The position numbers and the translations under genes are program-made. Of a stretch of 35,479 nucleotides of DNA, positions 31,056 through 35,479 are shown one piece after another (the first letter of the stretch is position 1; each line of letters starts with the position of its first letter). The stretch spans positions 1 through 35,479 of the forward strand of contig JAEZKY010000146.1 in the NCBI GenBank assembly GCA_023435985.1, given 5' to 3'. Below the pieces are notes generated by a model that ran no database searches, was not told where the DNA came from, and saw only the letters and a program-made list of their open reading frames with translations. The DNA comes from Bacillota bacterium. GTDB lineage: Bacteria > Bacillota > Clostridia > Clostridiales > Clostridiaceae.

Positions 31056-33719
31056 TTATGCAGCCTCAGTTTGTGAAATATGAGCAGTTTTTTCTTGATC
31101 TTTATCATTCATGCTTTCTAAGAAGTCTTTAATTATTCTAAAGATTTGTATCATTAAAGTAGGAATGAAAGCAAGAAAATGAACTAATAATAATTGGTCA
31201 GTTGCAAGTGGAGTTATTTCAAATAATCTTTGAAGGATAGGTACAAGTAAGACTAGGTTTACAAGTACAACACCTGTTATAAAGGCAATCCAGCTGAATT
31301 TATTAGCGAATACTCCAAGTGAAAAAATTGACTTTTTACCTCTACAATTAAATCCATGGAATAACCTTGCCAAACATAAGGTACTAAAGGCCATAGTCAT
31401 TGCAATTCCATGATTACCAGTATTTAAACCAATATAATAAGAAGTCATGGTGAATATCCCTATAAGCAAACCTTGAATGCAGATATCTTTAATGAAGTCT
31501 TTATTTAATATAGATTCTTTTGCATTTCTAGGCTTATCCTTTAGAACATCTTTTTTAGATTTTTCCATACCAATTGCTATTGCGGGTAAGCTATCGGTCA
31601 ATAAGTTTATAAATAATAAATGTACTGCAGCAAATGGAACAGGAAGAGCTAATAGTGAGGAATAGAGAACTGCAAGTATTCCGGACATATTACCAGAAAG
31701 AAGAAATTTAATTGAATTTTTTATATTAGCGTAAATGTTTCTTCCATTAGTAACTGATTTAACAATAGTTGCAAAGTTATCATCTGTTAAAATCATTGAT
31801 GCAGCATCCTTTGAAACTTCTGTACCTGTTATTCCCATTGCAATACCAATATCAGCTTGCTTAAGTGCAGGTGCATCATTAACACCATCTCCAGTCATAG
31901 CAACTATTTTACCTTTATTTTGCCATGCACTTACTATTCTTATTTTGTGCTCAGGAGATACTCTTGCATAAACTGAAATATGTTTCAATTTAGAATTGAG
32001 CTCATCATCAGACATTTTATCAAGTTCTAAACCTTCTACAGCTAAGTCACCTTCCTGTAAGATTCCAATCTCTTTAGCAATTGCAGAAGCCGTAATTTTA
32101 TGATCACCAGTAATCATAATTGGTTTAATAGAAGCTTTAATACAATCCCTAACAGCTGCTTTAGATTCTTCCCTAGGAGGATCAATCATTGAAATTAATC
32201 CAAGGAAAGTAAAGTCAGTTTCATCTTCTAAAGTCAGCTCTTTATTTTTATCAAGTTCCTTGTAAGCAAAAGCTAAAACTCTTAAACCTTGAGATGAAAG
32301 TTCACTATTAATATTATTTATATTGATTTTATCTTGAGATGAAAGTTTCTGCACGCCTTTTGATGTCCTTGTTGAGGTTACTCTATTTAATAATACGTCA
32401 AGAGCACCTTTAGTAATCATTATATATTTATCATCAATTATATGAAGTGTGCTCATAAGTTTTCTATCAGAATCAAAAGGGATTTCCCTAAGTCGTGCAT
32501 AAGAATTTCTATATTCAATTTCATTCATAGAATACTTATGTCCTAAATTAACTAAAGCTACTTCTGTAGGGTCACCAATCTCAATATCATCTATAGAGGT
32601 AGAATCATTACAAAGTATAGAACTTGTTAAAAGGAAGTTAGCATTAGGATCAGTAATGTCTATTCTATTATCATCGATTAATTTATTATCAACAAAAATC
32701 TTTTTAACTGTCATCTTGTTTTGAGTTAAAGTACCTGTTTTATCAGAACAAATAACAGATACGCAACCTAAGCCCTCAACAGCTTTAAGTTTTTTTATAA
32801 TTGCATTTTCCTTAGCCATTGATTGAGTACCTATAGCAAGTACGATTGTAACTATGGAACTTAGAGCTTCTGGAATAGCAGCAACAGCAAGGGCAACGGC
32901 AAACATTAGTGAATCTAAAATATCTGAGCCTCGATATATACTTAAACCAAATATAATAGCGCATATTCCAATAATAGAAATTGCAAGTTTTTTAGAGAAG
33001 TCATTTAAAGAGGCTTGAAGCGGAGTGGTTTTCTCTTGAGTTGATTCCATAAGAGAAGCAATCTTACCAAGTTCTGTATTCATACCAGTATTAGTAACAA
33101 CGATAGTTGCTCTGCCGTAAGTAACTAAGGAACTAGAAAAGACCATGTTCTTTTGATCACCTAAAGCAACTTCATCCTTTGAAATAACCTCTGAGAACTT
33201 GTCCACACTTTCGGATTCACCTGTTAAGGAACTTTCATTAACCTTAAGAGAGAAATTTTCTAGAATTCTGCCGTCGGCAACAACTAGATCACCAGCTTCC
33301 AATACTAAAATATCTCCAGGAACAACATCCTTAGATGGAATTTCAATTTTAACACCATCCCTAATAACCTTAGCATTAGGGGCAGACAAAGCTTTTAAAC
33401 TATTAAGAGACTGCTCTGCTTTAATATATTGAATAGTCCCTAAAATAGCGTTCATAACTATAACAACTAAAATTACAAGTGTACTTTCAATATTACCGGT
33501 TATAGCTGAAATAATAGCAGCAACAATTAGAATAATCACTAATAAGTCCTTAAATTGATCTAAAAATATAGAGACAGTGCTTTTTTTCTTTTTCTCATTT
33601 AAAATGTTTTCTCCAACTGAAGTTAAGATTTCAGCAGCCCTTTTGTTAGTCAGGCCGTTTAAAGTTACATCAAAGTCTTCTAGAGATTCTTCAATGGTTT
33701 TTGAAAAGTATTTTTTCAT
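31056..33719 (-). CDS. P2-type cation-transporting ATPase (Ca2+ family, probable Mn2+/Ca2+ exporter)
   Basis: 887 residues, full length, of the SERCA/PMCA branch. Phosphorylation motif SDKTGTLTQNKMT with D326; actuator loop SSLTGES; hinge GDGVNDAPALKQADIGIAMG; ten membrane helices. In helix M4 AAIPEALSS keeps the glutamate of metal site II, and M6 FINLLTDSLPAIAIG keeps its Asn and Asp. The M5 site-I glutamate of SERCA seems replaced (SGNMSG), which suggests one metal per cycle. The transcript carries a yybP-ykoY Mn2+ riboswitch, as do the known Mn2+-exporting P-type ATPases of streptococci and lactococci, so Mn2+ efflux is likely and Ca2+ possible. Automatic labels would say Ca2+-ATPase. The ATG follows AAAGGAAG. 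Confidence 0.93.
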   Translation of the reverse strand: MKKYFSKTIEESLEDFDVTLNGLTNKRAAEILTSVGENILNEKKKKSTVSIFLDQFKDLLVIILIVAAIISAITGNIESTLVILVVIVMNAILGTIQYIKAEQSLNSLKALSAPNAKVIRDGVKIEIPSKDVVPGDILVLEAGDLVVADGRILENFSLKVNESSLTGESESVDKFSEVISKDEVALGDQKNMVFSSSLVTYGRATIVVTNTGMNTELGKIASLMESTQEKTTPLQASLNDFSKKLAISIIGICAIIFGLSIYRGSDILDSLMFAVALAVAAIPEALSSIVTIVLAIGTQSMAKENAIIKKLKAVEGLGCVSVICSDKTGTLTQNKMTVKKIFVDNKLIDDNRIDITDPNANFLLTSSILCNDSTSIDDIEIGDPTEVALVNLGHKYSMNEIEYRNSYARLREIPFDSDRKLMSTLHIIDDKYIMITKGALDVLLNRVTSTRTSKGVQKLSSQDKININNINSELSSQGLRVLAFAYKELDKNKELTLEDETDFTFLGLISMIDPPREESKAAVRDCIKASIKPIMITGDHKITASAIAKEIGILQEGDLAVEGLELDKMSDDELNSKLKHISVYARVSPEHKIRIVSAWQNKGKIVAMTGDGVNDAPALKQADIGIAMGITGTEVSKDAASMILTDDNFATIVKSVTNGRNIYANIKNSIKFLLSGNMSGILAVLYSSLLALPVPFAAVHLLFINLLTDSLPAIAIGMEKSKKDVLKDKPRNAKESILNKDFIKDICIQGLLIGIFTMTSYYIGLNTGNHGIAMTMAFSTLCLARLFHGFNCRGKKSIFSLGVFANKFSWIAFITGVVLVNLVLLVPILQRLFEITPLATDQLLLVHFLAFIPTLMIQIFRIIKDFLESMNDKDQEKTAHISQTEAA

Positions 33720-33787
33720 TTATATCATCTTCCTTTCGGATTTAATAGAGGGATGAAGCTACTTTGAAGATTCTGGATAAATAAAAA

Positions 33788-33835
33788 GAGACTTTTAATA
33801 TAACTTCAAAAATTTGAAGTTATATTAAAAGTCTC
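33788..33835 (-). terminator. Expression-platform terminator of the yybP-ykoY riboswitch
   Basis: Perfect 23-base inverted repeat, GAGACTTTTAATATAAC... (33788-33810) and its complement (33813-33835) with a two-base spacer, followed on the minus strand by TTTTTATTT. The first arm in transcript order contains the conserved GAGAC of the aptamer, so metal binding would hold it away from the terminator and turn the gene on. Confidence 0.88.
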
Positions 33836-33915
33836 GTTACCACAAGGGCATATAACACCAGACTAAAAGTTAGTCGAGATTGTTGATGTTATAATTTATA
33901 ACTACTCCCTCTTAA
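33831..33915 (-). promoter_or_regulatory. yybP-ykoY (Mn2+) riboswitch aptamer
   Basis: On the minus strand the two conserved junction blocks appear: GAGGGAGTAG near the start (33903-33912) and CATCAACAATCTC (about 33876-33888), a variable hairpin (GACTAACTTTTAGTC), then TGCCCTTGTGGTAACGAGAC (33831-33850). These match the yybP-ykoY family, which senses Mn2+ and activates exporters. It heads the P-type ATPase gene. Confidence 0.9.
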
Positions 33916-33937
33916 ATATATATTATCTGTTTATATT

Positions 33938-33966
33938 AGTATATTATAGAAAAGATAAAATGTCAA
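33938..33966 (-). promoter_or_regulatory. Promoter of the ATPase/riboswitch transcript
   Basis: On the minus strand TTGACA (33961-33966), 17 bases, TATACT (33938-33943), directly upstream of the aptamer. Confidence 0.8.
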
Positions 33967-34122
33967 TAATAAATACTTTAAAAGTTAATTAATATCCCTT
34001 AATGCAGTTTGGACCAAGAACTGTATTTGCTATACTTTATTTTTTGTAAATATTAATTTAAAATAGATAATTATGGGAAAGAAATAACATTAACTAATTA
34101 AGTAAGAGTGGAGGTTTAATTT

Positions 34123-34965
34123 ATGACTGGACTTGTACTTGAAGGTGGAGCCTTTAGAGGGTTATTTACGGCAGGTGTATTAGATGCACTTTTAGATATA
34201 AAAGCAGAATTAAAATATATTATTGGAGTATCAGCAGGAGCAACTAATGCATATTCATATGTTTCTAAACAAAGGGGAAGAAACCTAGAAATAATGGAAA
34301 GATTTATGGATAATAAAAGATATATTAGCTATGGAAATCTAATTAGATGTAGATCTATCATGGATTTAGAATTTGTGTTTGACGAGATACCCAACAAGTA
34401 TTGTATATTTGATTACAAAACTTTTTATGAATTTGAAGGAAAAATGTTAGCTGGTGCTTTTAATATTGAGTCGGGAGAAAACGAGTATTTTGATAAGGAG
34501 TTATTAGACAAGAGAAATTCTATACTTAGGGCAAGTATAGCAATACCATTAGCATTCCCATTCGAAAAAATTAATGGTAAATATTATGCAGACGGAGGCC
34601 TCTTAGAGCCTATACCAATTAATAAATCAATAGCTGATGGTAATGATAGGAATATAATAGTTCTAACAAGAAATGAAGGATATAGAAAAAAGCAGTCTAA
34701 AGCTAATATGATGACTTACAGACTTTATAAAAGTAAATATCCCAAATTAGCAAATGTACTAAGAGATAGACATATTAAATATAATGAACAGCTTGATTAT
34801 TGTAAGACGCTAGAAGATGCTGGAAGAGCGATTATAATAAGGCCAACTGTAGATATGAATATAAATAGGTTTGAAAGAGATAAGGTTAGGCTGAAATTAA
34901 TATACGAAAATGGTTATGATTTAGTTATAAAAGATAAAGAGAAAATACTTAATTATATTAGATGA
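34123..34965 (+). CDS. Patatin-like phospholipase/acyl hydrolase
   Basis: 280 residues. The N-terminal oxyanion loop is LVLEGGAFRGLFTAGVLDAL. The nucleophile elbow GVSAG contains S37, and the catalytic aspartate is D157 in YYADGGLLEPIP, giving the Ser-Asp dyad of patatins. There is no signal peptide, so it acts in the cytosol or on the inner membrane face, probably releasing fatty acids from lipids. It resembles the YjjU-like bacterial group of about 280-360 residues. The ATG has GGAGG nine bases upstream. It stands alone, and a hairpin terminator follows. Confidence 0.92.
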   Translation: MTGLVLEGGAFRGLFTAGVLDALLDIKAELKYIIGVSAGATNAYSYVSKQRGRNLEIMERFMDNKRYISYGNLIRCRSIMDLEFVFDEIPNKYCIFDYKTFYEFEGKMLAGAFNIESGENEYFDKELLDKRNSILRASIAIPLAFPFEKINGKYYADGGLLEPIPINKSIADGNDRNIIVLTRNEGYRKKQSKANMMTYRLYKSKYPKLANVLRDRHIKYNEQLDYCKTLEDAGRAIIIRPTVDMNINRFERDKVRLKLIYENGYDLVIKDKEKILNYIR

Positions 34966-34971
34966 TTTTAT

Positions 34972-34992
34972 AGGCAAGTGTTTCGCTTGCCT
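34972..34992 (+). terminator. Terminator of the patatin-like gene
   Basis: AGGCAAG-tgtttcg-CTTGCCT followed by TATTTATT, seven bases after the stop codon. Confidence 0.75.
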
Positions 34993-35296
34993 TATTTATT
35001 AATTAAAGATGTGATATTTTCGGTTAATGTTTGATGAGAATATAGAAATTTATTTACAATAAAAAAAGCATATTACTTTTTAATAGGTTAATAATGATGA
35101 ATATTTAGAAATTAAGATGAAGAATAGTTCTCATCATATGTAATTGTGGGATTTAAGTTATCTTTGATGTATAATGTATTGGTAGACGTATAAAAAAATA
35201 ATGGATTAGTATTAATGTATTAATGTGATGTTATTTTTTATATGTGTCTAAAGGAAATATAAACTTAAAGATATTCAGTAAATAAGGGAGATACAT
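34993..35296. other. Intergenic region before the GntR gene
   Basis: About 300 AT-rich bases. A TATAAT-like element near 35170 could serve the GntR gene, but its -35 is poor. I see no riboswitch, repeat or convincing small gene. Confidence 0.4.
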
Positions 35297-35479
35297 ATGT
35301 TAGCACCTAATAAGAATCCAAAAGTGTATGATCAAGTCATAGAAGAAATCAAAAGTAAGATAAAATCTGGAGATATAAAAAAGGGAGACAGATTACCGTC
35401 AGAGAGGGAGATGGCAGAATCTCTTGGAGTATCACGTACATCTGTTAGAGAAGCATTAAGAGCTCTAGAGGTAGTTGGC
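35297..35479 (+). CDS. GntR-family (FadR-like) transcriptional regulator, 5' part only
   Basis: 61 codons from the ATG at 35297 (ribosome site AAGGGAG) to the window end; the gene continues beyond. The sequence is the GntR winged helix-turn-helix: VYDQVIEEIKSKIKSGDIKK, then LPSEREMAESLGVSRTSVRE and ALRALEVVG, with the SRTSVREALRALE signature of the FadR subfamily. That subfamily usually controls transport or catabolism of organic acids or sugar acids and has a helical C-terminal effector domain, not visible here. The target genes are presumably downstream, outside the window. Confidence 0.93.
   Translation, partial: MLAPNKNPKVYDQVIEEIKSKIKSGDIKKGDRLPSEREMAESLGVSRTSVREALRALEVVG

Noticed and set aside
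31056..33719. Plain Ca2+-ATPase label
   Set aside because: The family name is right, but the Mn2+ riboswitch argues that manganese is at least one physiological substrate.
1..35479. CRISPR array, insertion sequence or prophage
   Set aside because: No regularly spaced repeats, transposase, integrase or phage structural gene was seen.

Overview
The window is AT-rich, densely coded DNA from a strictly anaerobic, low-GC Gram-positive bacterium, most likely a Clostridium of the sensu stricto group. This is inferred from the codon use, strong AGGAGG ribosome binding sites, the [FeFe]-hydrogenase maturase HydE, the non-mevalonate enzyme IspF, a T-box on thrS, and M-box and yybP-ykoY metal riboswitches. 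It reads as ordinary chromosome: no insertion sequence, prophage, rRNA or CRISPR array was seen.

Layout. 1-2550: the 3' part of a GPH-family sugar symporter, then a MerR regulator divergent from a short-chain dehydrogenase across a MerR-type promoter. 2557-5500: a leftward magnesium operon made of promoter, M-box riboswitch, terminator, an unlisted 33-codon reading frame, a soluble PRC/MgtE_N/CBS protein, and an NRAMP-related transporter with altered metal-site motifs. 5524-7300: a second MerR regulator with an MFS exporter, both preceded by the same AACGTTAACGTT-type operator. 7448-9387: a cupin and a secreted beta-helix protein. 9686-14103: glycogen phosphorylase, an AraC regulator, an unknown 140-residue protein and a HutD/Ves protein.

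14300-21321: 5-formyltetrahydrofolate cyclo-ligase, a large unknown coiled-coil protein, an O-acetylhomoserine sulfhydrylase, and leftward thrS with a complete T-box leader. 21511-26643: a chemoreceptor with a long acidic tail, tRNA-Gly(CCC), a small HNH protein, an unknown protein, ispF and a small basic protein. 26778-29811: a membrane protein that appears to fuse the C-terminal domain of sigma-I to its anti-sigma RsgI, a CE4 polysaccharide deacetylase, and a divergent DUF3298 (RsiV-like) secreted protein. A cluster of DnaA boxes lies between the last two. 29912-35479: hydE, a P-type cation ATPase under a yybP-ykoY (Mn2+) riboswitch, a patatin-like hydrolase and the start of a FadR-type GntR regulator.

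Two themes link the genes. The first is metal homeostasis by RNA: Mg2+ uptake is switched off by an M-box, and probable Mn2+/Ca2+ export is switched on by yybP-ykoY. The second is the cell envelope: a CE4 deacetylase beside an RsiV-like domain protein and an RsgI-type sensor. The most unusual items are the SigI-C/RsgI fusion, the DnaA-box cluster, the small reading frame after the M-box, and the 874-residue coiled-coil protein.
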